Positions 1 to 6,342 of a stretch of 33,154 nt of DNA are shown piece after piece. The DNA is from JBDROX01 sp043809645 (GTDB lineage Bacteria; Patescibacteriota; Patescibacteriia; Magasanikbacterales; UBA922), in NCBI GenBank assembly GCA_043809645.1, contig JBDROX010000013.1:1-33154 (forward strand). The letters run 5' to 3'. The position numbers were made by a program, and so were the translations under genes. The stretch's first letter is position 1; each line of letters starts with the position of its first letter. Under the pieces are notes generated by a model, which was not told where the DNA came from, did no database searches, and worked only from the letters and a program-made list of their open reading frames with translations.

Positions 1-1296
1 GAGTGATGTTCTGAATTTAACTGCAATTTCAAATACAGGTGGGGCGACCTCAAGCTGTTTTATTCCGAGGAGTTTTGGGTGTCTTGTTCCTTTTCCACGT
101 GATGGTCTGTGCTCTTTCGTAGCTTTATTCAGGAAGTTTTCGAGACCTCTATTTGCAATTTTTGTATGCCTTGCTTCCCATACTTTCATAATCAGGGGAA
201 ATATTTTGTGAACACCTACTCCTGTGAGACCGCTCACAAATTCGATTGGGGCGAAGTCGAGGTGGGGGAAATAGGAATAGATTTTTTTCTTCGTAAAGTT
301 TCTCTGAGTGTCACTTGCATCTTCGGCAAGATCCCATTTATTTATGAGGATAATAACACTTTTCGCACGTCTCTCGATGAGGCCACCGAGCTGCATGTCT
401 TGGCTCGAGATTACTTCACTACCATCGAGAACAAAGAGAATAAGGTCGGAATCTTTTAGTGAATCAATACTTTTGAATATTCCTTCGCGTTCTAGTTTTC
501 CGTGCACTTTTGCCTTTCTTCTGATTCCTGCAGTATCGATGAATTTTATCCTCTGATTCATTTTCTTTTTTTCCAAGGTATATGTATATTCTACCAATGT
601 GTCATGTGGTTCTCTGGTTGTATGTGCCATCTCACTCACAATAACCTTGTCCTCTCCAATTAGCTTATTGAAAAGAGATGACTTTCCAACATTTGGTTTT
701 CCAATAATGCTGATATTAATGGTATCAATATCTTTCTTACTTTTTTTCGGACGCCTTTTTGATTTCTGGAGCTCAGAATATATTTTGTCCAGGAGGTCTC
801 CAACATTTCTTCCACTTGTTGCTGAAATAGGGAAGGGATCGCCGAGCCCTAGTTTGTACCAGTCTGGATCTGTGAGTTCCTTTTCCTGTTTTTTGGTATG
901 TATTTTATTTGCAACGAGAAATACAGGCTTCGTTTCTATCCGTCTCATGCGCTTTGCTAATTCTTTTTCCTGAGGAAGAACACCATCTTTTCCATCTGTG
1001 AGAAAAATTATGAGGTCTGCTTGCTTCATGGCACGTTCTGTTTGGATCAGAATATCTTTCTCTAGAGGTACATCATCCGTGAACGTGAGACCTCCTGTGT
1101 CTATAAGGCGAATTTGTTTTCCTCGCCAGATTACCATTCCTTCATTGCTTGTTCGAGTGGTTCCCGGAATGTCAGAAACAATGGCTTGTTTTTCCTCGAT
1201 CAGTCTGTTGAAAAGTGTTGATTTTCCAACATTAACGCGGCCGACAAGGGCGACAATTGGGAGATCATTTTTTGATTGTTCAACTGCTTCTGTCAT
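1..1296 (-). CDS. der: Ribosome assembly GTPase Der (EngA), 3' end cut by window
   Basis: Der is a double GTPase needed for late 50S ribosomal subunit assembly in the cytoplasm. The reverse strand from 1296 reads 432 codons without a stop to the window edge, so roughly 25-30 C-terminal residues of the KH-like domain are missing. Domain 1 shows GRVNVGKS (G1, near residue 20), IPGTTRT (G2) and DTGG (G3). Domain 2 shows GKPNVGKSS, HTTREPHD, DTAG and NKWD. The tail with PPVFEIAVKF fits the start of the KH-like domain. The start at 1296 lies 4 nt after the stop of the LCP gene, so the two are probably co-transcribed. Oddity: the G4 motif of domain 1 reads NKIH, not NKxD, so the aspartate that recognises guanine is replaced. 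Identity is certain from the tandem G domains. Confidence 0.95.
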   Translation of the reverse strand, partial: MTEAVEQSKNDLPIVALVGRVNVGKSTLFNRLIEEKQAIVSDIPGTTRTSNEGMVIWRGKQIRLIDTGGLTFTDDVPLEKDILIQTERAMKQADLIIFLTDGKDGVLPQEKELAKRMRRIETKPVFLVANKIHTKKQEKELTDPDWYKLGLGDPFPISATSGRNVGDLLDKIYSELQKSKRRPKKSKKDIDTINISIIGKPNVGKSSLFNKLIGEDKVIVSEMAHTTREPHDTLVEYTYTLEKKKMNQRIKFIDTAGIRRKAKVHGKLEREGIFKSIDSLKDSDLILFVLDGSEVISSQDMQLGGLIERRAKSVIILINKWDLAEDASDTQRNFTKKKIYSYFPHLDFAPIEFVSGLTGVGVHKIFPLIMKVWEARHTKIANRGLENFLNKATKEHRPSRGKGTRHPKLLGIKQLEVAPPVFEIAVKFRTSL

Positions 1297-1300
1297 AAAA

Positions 1301-2014
1301 TTATTCTTCGTAGTCTTCTCCCAAGATAATGAGAATATCTGTGGAAGTGGCCCAAGTAAAGGCTTTTGTTTTTTCTTTTGCTGGAATTCCAAGTTCATTC
1401 TTTAGTGCGTCCACAACATCTCCCATGTTTTTTCCAGATACACTATATATGCCACTTTGCATCTGTGGTCGCTCCTCTGTATTTCCAATGTCTGTAATAA
1501 TGAATTCCTTTTTTTGCAATATACTTTTCACTCTCGCGGCAAGTCCAGCCTGCCAGGTGCCATTTTGAATTTCTACTGCAGCATCTTCGAGTCTTTTGTC
1601 CTCTGTCTCTTGCACCGGTGTATCATTCTTTTTGACTTCTGCGATCTCGAATACTCCTGAGATCAGTTGTTTGATTTCATCGAAGTTCCCGGACTTCGGT
1701 TCGAGGATGAATGCTCCGTCAGGACTATAGCCGTTCTTAAGATAACCATCCACACTATTGTCCAGGACGACAGTGTTGATGTTACTGGTATCGAGTTCTC
1801 TGCCTAATTTGATGAGTGCGATGATGTCAGAGAATTCCATATTCGTTGTTACGTGAGTGTCGAGACTTTTCATGATATTGTGAATTCTGACAGGGTTCGC
1901 AAGTGTGCCAATAGAAAATACTTTTTCCTTTAGGGGCAAGGAGGACTTTCTGTTGCCTTCTGGCTCTGGCAAAATCAGACCCTTCGCCATTGTTTCCATG
2001 TCTTGAACGCGCAT
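1301..2014 (-). CDS. C-terminal part of the LCP-family protein (LytR_C tail), separated by a frameshift
   Basis: This reading frame holds the second half of the LCP protein that starts at 2741. Only the part downstream of about 1936 is real; the first ~27 codons overlap the other frame. It continues the LCP fold, then a linker, then a LytR C-terminal domain recognisable by VEIQNGTWQAGLAARVKSIL followed by an alternating strand/helix pattern ending near the stop TAA. Deleting one base from the G4 run at 1933-1936 joins it to the upstream frame and gives a single protein of 479 residues. LytR_C domains commonly follow LCP domains in wall-polymer ligases. der starts 4 nt downstream. The break could be an assembly error or a true mutation; the sequence alone does not decide. 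Confidence 0.8.
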   Translation of the reverse strand: MRVQDMETMAKGLILPEPEGNRKSSLPLKEKVFSIGTLANPVRIHNIMKSLDTHVTTNMEFSDIIALIKLGRELDTSNINTVVLDNSVDGYLKNGYSPDGAFILEPKSGNFDEIKQLISGVFEIAEVKKNDTPVQETEDKRLEDAAVEIQNGTWQAGLAARVKSILQKKEFIITDIGNTEERPQMQSGIYSVSGKNMGDVVDALKNELGIPAKEKTKAFTWATSTDILIILGEDYEE

Positions 2015-2741
2015 ATTTCAGTGCATCATTTCCCTCCATCTTTTGCTCTCCTTTTGTGAATGAGACTACTTGATATTTATCTGCAGCAGCGGGGTACTCT
2101 CTGTCCACAAAGGAACGATCAACATTTACAGTAATACCACCAACCTCATCAATGATTTCTTCGAATGCCTTGAAGTCAACACGGGCATAATAATGGATAT
2201 CAATATCAAATGTGTTTTCAATAAGTTCTGTCGTATATGCGGCTCCCCAGTTTGGTTTGTTTACCTCTCCAAGTGCATTCGCCGAGTTGATTTTTCTCCA
2301 ACCATATTTTGGGATATTGACCCCAAGATCACGTGGAATAGAGATCATGGCAATCTGGCCATTTGATGGCTTCACACTTGCAATGATGATGGTGTCAGTA
2401 AGGTAAGGTCCATCGTGTCCTGGTCCACCCATACCGAGGATGAGGATATTGATGCGGTCTTCCTCCTGACCTTCCAAATCCACTTCTTTTTGAAAAATGA
2501 AATGTTTCAGACGCTTTAGGAGACCTTCGGGCTTTTTTGGTTCAAGCGTTACTGGATCATATGCCATTGGGTCATCTGGGATCTCAGTCTGCATGGCTTT
2601 GGTGACGAGGAAGCTACCAAAAAGGAGGAAACAAGTGAGCAAAAACAAAAAAAGACGCCTTTTTTTTCGAGGTGGACCTTGTCTGTATTCTGGTTCTTGT
2701 TCGAGGAAATTATTACTTCCTGCTGAATACTCTTCATCCAT
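1827..2741 (-). CDS. LytR-CpsA-Psr (LCP) family wall-polymer transferase, N-terminal and catalytic part
   Basis: LCP proteins move undecaprenyl-linked glycopolymers onto peptidoglycan at the outer face of the membrane. Residues 1-30 are cytoplasmic with a PRKKRR patch, followed by one transmembrane helix (LFLFLLTCFLLFGSFLV). The LCP domain follows with NILILGMGG, LTDTIIIASV, SIPRDLGV, KINSANA and YARSRH..SDFARARRQQ, the conserved arginine and aspartate positions of the family. After QQKVLLA the frame is wrong and the reading ends at 1827 in meaningless sequence; the true continuation is in the other frame (1301-2014). The start at 2741 (MDEEYS) is chosen over an upstream ATG at 2783 because a strong promoter (-35 at 2777-2772, -10 at 2754-2749) lies between them. 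The ATG sits only 7 nt after the -10, so the mRNA would be leaderless. Confidence 0.88.
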   Translation of the reverse strand: MDEEYSAGSNNFLEQEPEYRQGPPRKKRRLFLFLLTCFLLFGSFLVTKAMQTEIPDDPMAYDPVTLEPKKPEGLLKRLKHFIFQKEVDLEGQEEDRINILILGMGGPGHDGPYLTDTIIIASVKPSNGQIAMISIPRDLGVNIPKYGWRKINSANALGEVNKPNWGAAYTTELIENTFDIDIHYYARVDFKAFEEIIDEVGGITVNVDRSFVDREYPAAADKYQVVSFTKGEQKMEGNDALKYARSRHGNNGEGSDFARARRQQKVLLAPKGKSIFYWHTCEPCQNSQYHEKSRHSRNNEYGIL

Positions 2742-2748
2742 GGGACAT

Positions 2749-2777
2749 AGTATAGGAGAAAAAGTGCTTTTTGGCAA
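2749..2777 (-). promoter_or_regulatory. Promoter of the LCP-der operon (leaderless)
   Basis: On the minus strand TTGCCA (2777-2772), a 17-bp spacer and TATACT (2754-2749). The LCP ATG at 2741 begins 8 nt after the -10, where transcription would normally start, so no 5' leader is expected. Confidence 0.7.
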
Positions 2778-2787
2778 TGGCATAATC

Positions 2788-2816
2788 TTGTGAGAAATAT
2801 AAGCTCATGGTATACT
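2788..2816 (+). promoter_or_regulatory. Promoter of the small membrane protein gene
   Basis: TTGTGA (2788-2793), a 17-bp spacer, TATACT (2811-2816), with TG one base before the -10 (extended -10). It faces away from the LCP promoter; the two -35 boxes are 10 bp apart. Confidence 0.65.
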
Positions 2817-2855
2817 TCTCTCATATAGAAATGTAACTACGTACAGCGAAATAGT

Positions 2856-3359
2856 ATGCCAAAATTACTATCACATGAGACGCTTGTTGGAGATGTGCTT
2901 CATACCTGGACAATTCAGGAATATGACAGTCATGAGCGTGGAACGCTGTGGCACATCCTCATGATCACATCAGGTATTGTTCTTGTCGTTTACGGGATTT
3001 TTTCATCGAATTTTTTGTTTGCTCTTATCATTATTCTTTTTGGTATTATTATTTTTTTACAGTCATATCAAATTGCTCCACAGGTTCAGTTCGCGATCAC
3101 AGAACTTGGGATAGTTATTGGAAGTCGTTTTTACTCATTTAGTGAGTTTGTGGATTTTTATATGATTTATAATCCTCCACATGTGAAGACATTGTTTCTT
3201 AATACCAGAAGTGGTTTCAAGCCACTCATCCGTATTCCACTCCTCGACATGGATCCAACGGAAGTCAAATATACACTTCGAGAATTCTTGGATGAAGATT
3301 TTGAAAAAGAAGAGGAGCCTCTCACAGATGTATTTGCGAGGAATTGGAAAATACACTAG
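2856..3359 (+). CDS. Small membrane protein with two predicted membrane helices, function unknown
   Basis: 167 residues. About 30 polar residues precede two adjoining hydrophobic helices (roughly residues 32-50 and 53-72; the second contains LFALIIILFGIIIFLQ). A soluble part of about 95 residues follows, with alternating strands (FAITELGIVIGSRFYSFSEF, then VKTLFLNTRS, then PLIRIPLLDMDP) and an acidic end. The layout, a membrane anchor followed by a small beta-rich cytoplasmic domain, resembles PH-like membrane proteins, but I do not recognise a named family. It stands alone with its own promoter and a clear terminator and lacks a good Shine-Dalgarno sequence. The stop is TAG. Confidence 0.8.
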   Translation: MPKLLSHETLVGDVLHTWTIQEYDSHERGTLWHILMITSGIVLVVYGIFSSNFLFALIIILFGIIIFLQSYQIAPQVQFAITELGIVIGSRFYSFSEFVDFYMIYNPPHVKTLFLNTRSGFKPLIRIPLLDMDPTEVKYTLREFLDEDFEKEEEPLTDVFARNWKIH

Positions 3360-3436
3360 AGAATTTGTAATTCACCTAATTATCTAATTACTAATAAAAT
3401 TATCAATTTCCAATCAAAATATTTAAAATCCTTTAT

Positions 3437-3460
3437 AACGTCTCCATTGACGTTTTTTAT
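3437..3460 (+). terminator. Rho-independent terminator of the small membrane protein gene
   Basis: Stem AACGTC (3437-3442), loop of 6, GACGTT (3449-3454), then T-rich sequence. The 3' arm also supplies the -35 box of the next promoter. Confidence 0.75.
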
Positions 3461-3475
3461 TTTTTTGGCTATACT
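3447..3475 (+). promoter_or_regulatory. Promoter of the tRNA-Arg gene, embedded in a terminator
   Basis: TTGACG (3447-3452), 17-bp spacer, TATACT (3470-3475). The spacer is the U-tract of the terminator just upstream. Confidence 0.7.
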
Positions 3476-3529
3476 CCCGAAGTAAAAATTAGGAATTAGG
3501 TGAATTAGAAATTTGGAATTTCTTTTTAT

Positions 3530-3604
3530 GCACCCATCGTTCAACGGATAGGACACCAGATTGCGGATCTGGCAATGTAGGTTCGATTCCTACTGGGTGC
3601 ACCA
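3530..3604 (+). tRNA. tRNA-Arg (anticodon GCG), CCA encoded
   Basis: A full cloverleaf folds by hand: acceptor GCACCCA/TGGGTGC, D stem GTTC/GGAC with GG and A20 in the loop, anticodon stem CCAGA/TCTGG around loop TTGCGGA, T stem GTAGG/CCTAC around TTCGATT, discriminator A and encoded CCA. The anticodon is GCG, reading CGC and CGU as arginine. A20 and C35/G36 are the known arginine identity elements. Most bacteria read these codons with ACG (inosine made by TadA), so GCG is unusual. Confidence 0.93.
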
Positions 3605-3607
3605 AGG

Positions 3608-3636
3608 GCAGCTTTGCAGAAGGCTGTTTTTGTTTT
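3608..3636 (+). terminator. Weak terminator after tRNA-Arg
   Basis: GGCAGC and GCTGTT pair over six positions (two G-T pairs) around a 10-base loop, followed by TTTGTTTT. It overlaps the region that would hold the recG promoter; a candidate TTGCAG, 16 bp, TACAAT lies there but is weak. Confidence 0.4.
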
Positions 3637-3650
3637 ACAATAGACATACT

Positions 3651-5777
3651 ATGAGACTCGAAACCAAAGTTTCAAAACTCAATCGAGTTGGAGGTATACT
3701 TGAAAAAAAGCTTGCGAGGCTTGGAATGAAAACCGTAAAGGATTTACTTTTTTATTATCCTTTTCGGTATGAGGATTTTAGTCATATTGCTCAGATAAAG
3801 GATTTACAAGACGGGCAGCAGGTAACTATTTGTGGAAAGATAGAGCTTATTTCAAACAAGAGAAGTCCAAGAAAACGAACGATGATTACAGAGGCAGTAG
3901 TTGCCGACAATTCTGAGCAAGTTCGAGTTGTTTGGTTTGGTCAGCCGTTTATTACCAAAACACTGAAGGTTGGGGATGAGGTGTTCTTTTCTGGAAAAGT
4001 GAAGCAAGATATGTTCGGCGTACAGATGGTTTCTCCGAGCTACGAAAAAGTAAAAAAGGAAACAGCACATACAGCTAGAATTGTTCCAATGTATCCACTA
4101 ACTGCAGGCATTACACAGAAGCAGATACGATTTCTCATGAGTCAGGCAGCTTGCGCAGCAGTGGAAGTGGAGGATTGGCTTCCAGAAGATATTTTGGAGA
4201 AGGCTGATCTTGTTCCTCTTTCAGATGCAATCCGAGGGATTCACTTCCCAGAAGACGCCACAGATTTAAAACAATCTGAAAAACGACTCAAGTTTGATGA
4301 GTTGTTTATTCTCCAGCTGAGAGGTGAGATGATTAGACAGTCTTTGAAAAGGAGCGAAGCACCAGAACTTACGTTCAAAGAAAAAGAAATCAAAGAATTT
4401 GTGAATTCACTTCCATTTACACTTACAAAAGATCAGAAGGTGAGTAGCTGGCAGATTCTCCAGGATTTAGAAAAAAGTGAACCAATGAATCGACTGCTCG
4501 AAGGGGATGTAGGATCAGGAAAGACTGTTGTTGCTGCAATTGCACTCCTCAACTGTGCCTTGAATGGAAAACAGGCTGTCATCATGGCTCCAACAGAAAT
4601 TCTTGCAAAACAACACTATGAGTCTCTTGTTGCGCTACTTGGTGAAAAGGTAAGTATTGGGTTGCTGACAAGATCAGAATTTTCAATTTTCAATTTTCAA
4701 TTTTATGAAAAGTCAAAAGCAGGCAAAAAGAGAGAGGTTCTGGGTAGTATTGCAAGAGGTGAAGTCGACATAGTCATTGGAACACATGCATTACTCTCTG
4801 AAAATGTAGAGTTCAAAGATCTTGGTCTTGTTATCATTGACGAACAACATCGGTTTGGAGTAGAGCAGCGAAAAACTATCAAGGAAAAATCAGGGGATCC
4901 AGACACTATACCACATTTTCTTTCTATGACAGCCACGCCGATTCCACGATCGTTCGCACTCACACTCTATGGAGATCTCGATATTTCCATTATCCGTGAA
5001 ATGCCAAAAGGAAGAAAACCCGTCCAGACCAGAGTAGTGGATCCACATAGTAGGAACAAGGCCTATGACTTTATCCGAAAGCAGGTAAAGGAGGGAAGGC
5101 AGGTGTTCGTTATTTGTCCACTCATTCAAGAAAAAGAAAATAAAGAAACAAATTCCAAGGATACAAACAATTTCCAATTTCCAATTTCCAATTTCCAGGG
5201 GAATGAAAAAAAGACTGTCCTTGTTGAGTATGAGAAATTATCAAAACACATATTTTCTGATCTACGTGTTGGTTTCATCCATGGGAAATTGAAGTCAAAG
5301 GAAAAAGATGAGACCATGAAAAAGTTTGCTGATGGAAAGACAGATATTCTGGTATCTACGTCTGTGGTTGAGGTGGGTGTGAATATTCCGAATGCAAGCG
5401 TGATGATGATCGAGGGTGCAGAAAGTTTCGGACTTGCACAGCTTCATCAGTTCCGTGGAAGGGTTGGAAGAAGTGATCATCAGTCATATTGTTTTCTCTT
5501 CACTGACAGTGATAGTCAAAAAGTGAAGGATCGTTTGGATTTTTTTGAGAAAACAACAGATGGATTCACTGTTGCTGAGTATGATCTAGAGATGCGTGGA
5601 CCAGGGGAGGTATATGGAAAGAGTCAGAGCGGTATGATGAATTTGAAATTTGCAACTATGAAAGACCATGGTCTTATCCGCGAGTCTAGGAGGCTTGCAA
5701 AAGAAATTGATTTTGATGCATATCCGTCGCTTCAAACCAAAGTAAAAGAGTGGGAAGAGTCAGTTCATCTTGAGTAG
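3651..5777 (+). CDS. recG: ATP-dependent DNA helicase RecG
   Basis: RecG remodels stalled replication forks and branch-migrates Holliday junctions. From 3651 (MRLETKV) it gives 708 residues, close to the usual length; an in-frame upstream start at 3561 would lie inside the tRNA and is rejected. The N-terminal wedge/OB domain (GGILEKKLARLGMKTVKDLL, VTICGKI) is followed by helicase motifs: GDVGSGKT (Walker A), DEQH (Walker B), SMTATPIP, then VVEVGVNIPNAS and QFRGRVGRS. The TRG-type C-terminal region (EYDLEMRGPGEVYGKSQSG) is intact. Two insertions made of tandem heptamers sit in loops: AATTTTC copies at 4678-4704 and four AATTTCC copies at 5169-5196. Both keep the frame. The stop is TAG, followed by a strong terminator. 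Confidence 0.97.
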   Translation: MRLETKVSKLNRVGGILEKKLARLGMKTVKDLLFYYPFRYEDFSHIAQIKDLQDGQQVTICGKIELISNKRSPRKRTMITEAVVADNSEQVRVVWFGQPFITKTLKVGDEVFFSGKVKQDMFGVQMVSPSYEKVKKETAHTARIVPMYPLTAGITQKQIRFLMSQAACAAVEVEDWLPEDILEKADLVPLSDAIRGIHFPEDATDLKQSEKRLKFDELFILQLRGEMIRQSLKRSEAPELTFKEKEIKEFVNSLPFTLTKDQKVSSWQILQDLEKSEPMNRLLEGDVGSGKTVVAAIALLNCALNGKQAVIMAPTEILAKQHYESLVALLGEKVSIGLLTRSEFSIFNFQFYEKSKAGKKREVLGSIARGEVDIVIGTHALLSENVEFKDLGLVIIDEQHRFGVEQRKTIKEKSGDPDTIPHFLSMTATPIPRSFALTLYGDLDISIIREMPKGRKPVQTRVVDPHSRNKAYDFIRKQVKEGRQVFVICPLIQEKENKETNSKDTNNFQFPISNFQGNEKKTVLVEYEKLSKHIFSDLRVGFIHGKLKSKEKDETMKKFADGKTDILVSTSVVEVGVNIPNASVMMIEGAESFGLAQLHQFRGRVGRSDHQSYCFLFTDSDSQKVKDRLDFFEKTTDGFTVAEYDLEMRGPGEVYGKSQSGMMNLKFATMKDHGLIRESRRLAKEIDFDAYPSLQTKVKEWEESVHLE
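4678..4704 (+). repeat. Heptamer run (AATTTTC) inside recG
   Basis: Three full copies and a fourth partial copy of AATTTTC, read as EFSIFNFQF. They lie in the loop between the end of a helicase strand and the stretch before DEQH, where RecG proteins normally have a short polar turn. Confidence 0.85.
5169..5196 (+). repeat. Four exact AATTTCC heptamers inside recG
   Basis: AATTTCC occurs four times in a row with no mismatch. It is read as NNFQFPISNF, inside a polar loop after CPLIQE in helicase domain 2. Confidence 0.9.
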
Positions 5778-5798
5778 AGTTTTTTTGGTGGAATTTTG

Positions 5799-5822
5799 GC
5801 AATCCAAGAGGGTTGCTTTTTT
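5799..5822 (+). terminator. Rho-independent terminator of recG
   Basis: GCAATCC (5799-5805), loop AAGA, GGGTTGC (5810-5816), then six T. The 3' arm and U-tract contain the -35 box of the next gene. Confidence 0.8.
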
Positions 5823-5841
5823 GATTCGTCTGTGGTAGAAT
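5813..5841 (+). promoter_or_regulatory. Promoter of the first GC-rich orphan gene
   Basis: TTGCTT (5813-5818), 17-bp spacer, TAGAAT (5836-5841). It is embedded in the recG terminator. A tiny ORF of three codons (ATG at 5851) lies in the leader. Confidence 0.65.
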
Positions 5842-5893
5842 TTTTTTTGTATGTCTACCTAATGGGGGTTGGCAAACACTTCGGGAGGTACTT

Positions 5894-6142
5894 TTGGAAG
5901 TCGTAGGGCGGATCAAGAGAAGCGGATATCGTGTGAATGTGAGGACGGATCGATCTCGCAAGGGGAAGGACGGGACCGTCTTCGTGGATGTGCGGCACAA
6001 GAAGACTGGGCGGCACGAGACGCTTCCGTTGGATGTCGTCATCCTGCGTACTGGGCCGAAGCGGGCTTGTCTGGCGGCGGCTGCCGACCATGAGCGCCGC
6101 GAGGCAGAATTCGCGCCCATGCGGTGCCCGCAGTTCATCTGA
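5894..6142 (+). CDS. GC-rich orphan gene 1, small basic protein of unknown function
   Basis: 82 residues, start TTG at 5894 placed by a strong GGGAGG (5883-5888) 5 nt upstream. The N-terminal half is rich in Arg and Lys with short strand-like stretches (GYRVNVRTDRS, GTVFVDVRHKKTGRHETLPL, DVVILRTG); the end is Ala/Arg-rich with two Cys. No family is recognised and no membrane segment is present. By hand count it is 62 % GC against about 40 % in the flanks, with G or C in most third positions, and it ends in TGA, a stop not used by any ordinary gene here. Codon structure, Shine-Dalgarno, promoter and downstream hairpin all point to a real gene. A structured RNA is the main alternative. Foreign origin is inferred from composition only. 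Confidence 0.6.
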   Translation: MEVVGRIKRSGYRVNVRTDRSRKGKDGTVFVDVRHKKTGRHETLPLDVVILRTGPKRACLAAAADHERREAEFAPMRCPQFI

Positions 6143-6156
6143 TCCAGAAGGCCACA

Positions 6157-6193
6157 AGGATTGCCTCGGCCGCACGCGAGCCTAGGCAATCCT
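6157..6193 (+). terminator. Long hairpin after GC-rich gene 1
   Basis: AGGATTGCCT (6157-6166) and AGGCAATCCT (6184-6193) are exact complements; an inner GGC/GCC extends the stem past one mismatch. No T-run follows directly, so it may act as an RNA-stabilising hairpin. The rest of 6194-6231 holds nothing recognisable. Confidence 0.5.
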
Positions 6194-6231
6194 ACTCTCT
6201 CATTACATCTAGAACAGGTGTTTTTTTATAC

Positions 6232-6260
6232 TTGACTTTTTTGGTTCTGTTGTGTACGAT
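6232..6260 (+). promoter_or_regulatory. Promoter of the second GC-rich orphan gene
   Basis: TTGACT (6232-6237), 17-bp spacer, TACGAT (6255-6260). The leader to the ATG at 6343 is about 75 nt. Confidence 0.7.
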
Positions 6261-6299
6261 ATGCACGTTTTTAATTATTCCTTGAGTGCGTGAACTAGA

Positions 6300-6315
6300 C
6301 TGATTGCGCAATCAG
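6300..6315. promoter_or_regulatory. Perfect 16-bp palindrome in the leader of GC-rich gene 2
   Basis: CTGATTGCGCAATCAG lies about 40 bp after the -10 and 17 bp before the Shine-Dalgarno AGGAGG. It could be an operator for a dimeric repressor or a leader hairpin; its core partly repeats as ATCAATCAGG next to the Shine-Dalgarno. Confidence 0.45.
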
Positions 6316-6342
6316 GAATGAGTCCATCAATCAGGAGGAACA

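Larger units (their letters stand above)
3368..3507. repeat. 14-bp inverted repeat and heptamers around the tRNA promoter
   Basis: TAATTCACCTAATT at 3368-3381 is matched by its exact reverse complement at 3494-3507. The second arm is part of a heptamer run, AATTAGG twice at 3487-3500. Between the arms lie the terminator of the preceding gene and the tRNA promoter. The 170 bases between the genes hold nothing else. Confidence 0.75.

Noticed and set aside
1925..1945. Programmed frameshift in the LCP gene
   Set aside because: The site CCCCTAAAGG is not a standard slippery sequence and no stimulating hairpin is evident; an error or mutation is simpler.
3561..3650. Upstream in-frame start for recG
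   Set aside because: It begins inside the tRNA-Arg gene; MRLETKV at 3651 matches the normal RecG start.
5686..6189. Long minus-strand ORF across the recG end and orphan gene 1
   Set aside because: It runs antisense through recG coding sequence and its terminator, has no promoter or Shine-Dalgarno, and shows no family; it is a shadow.
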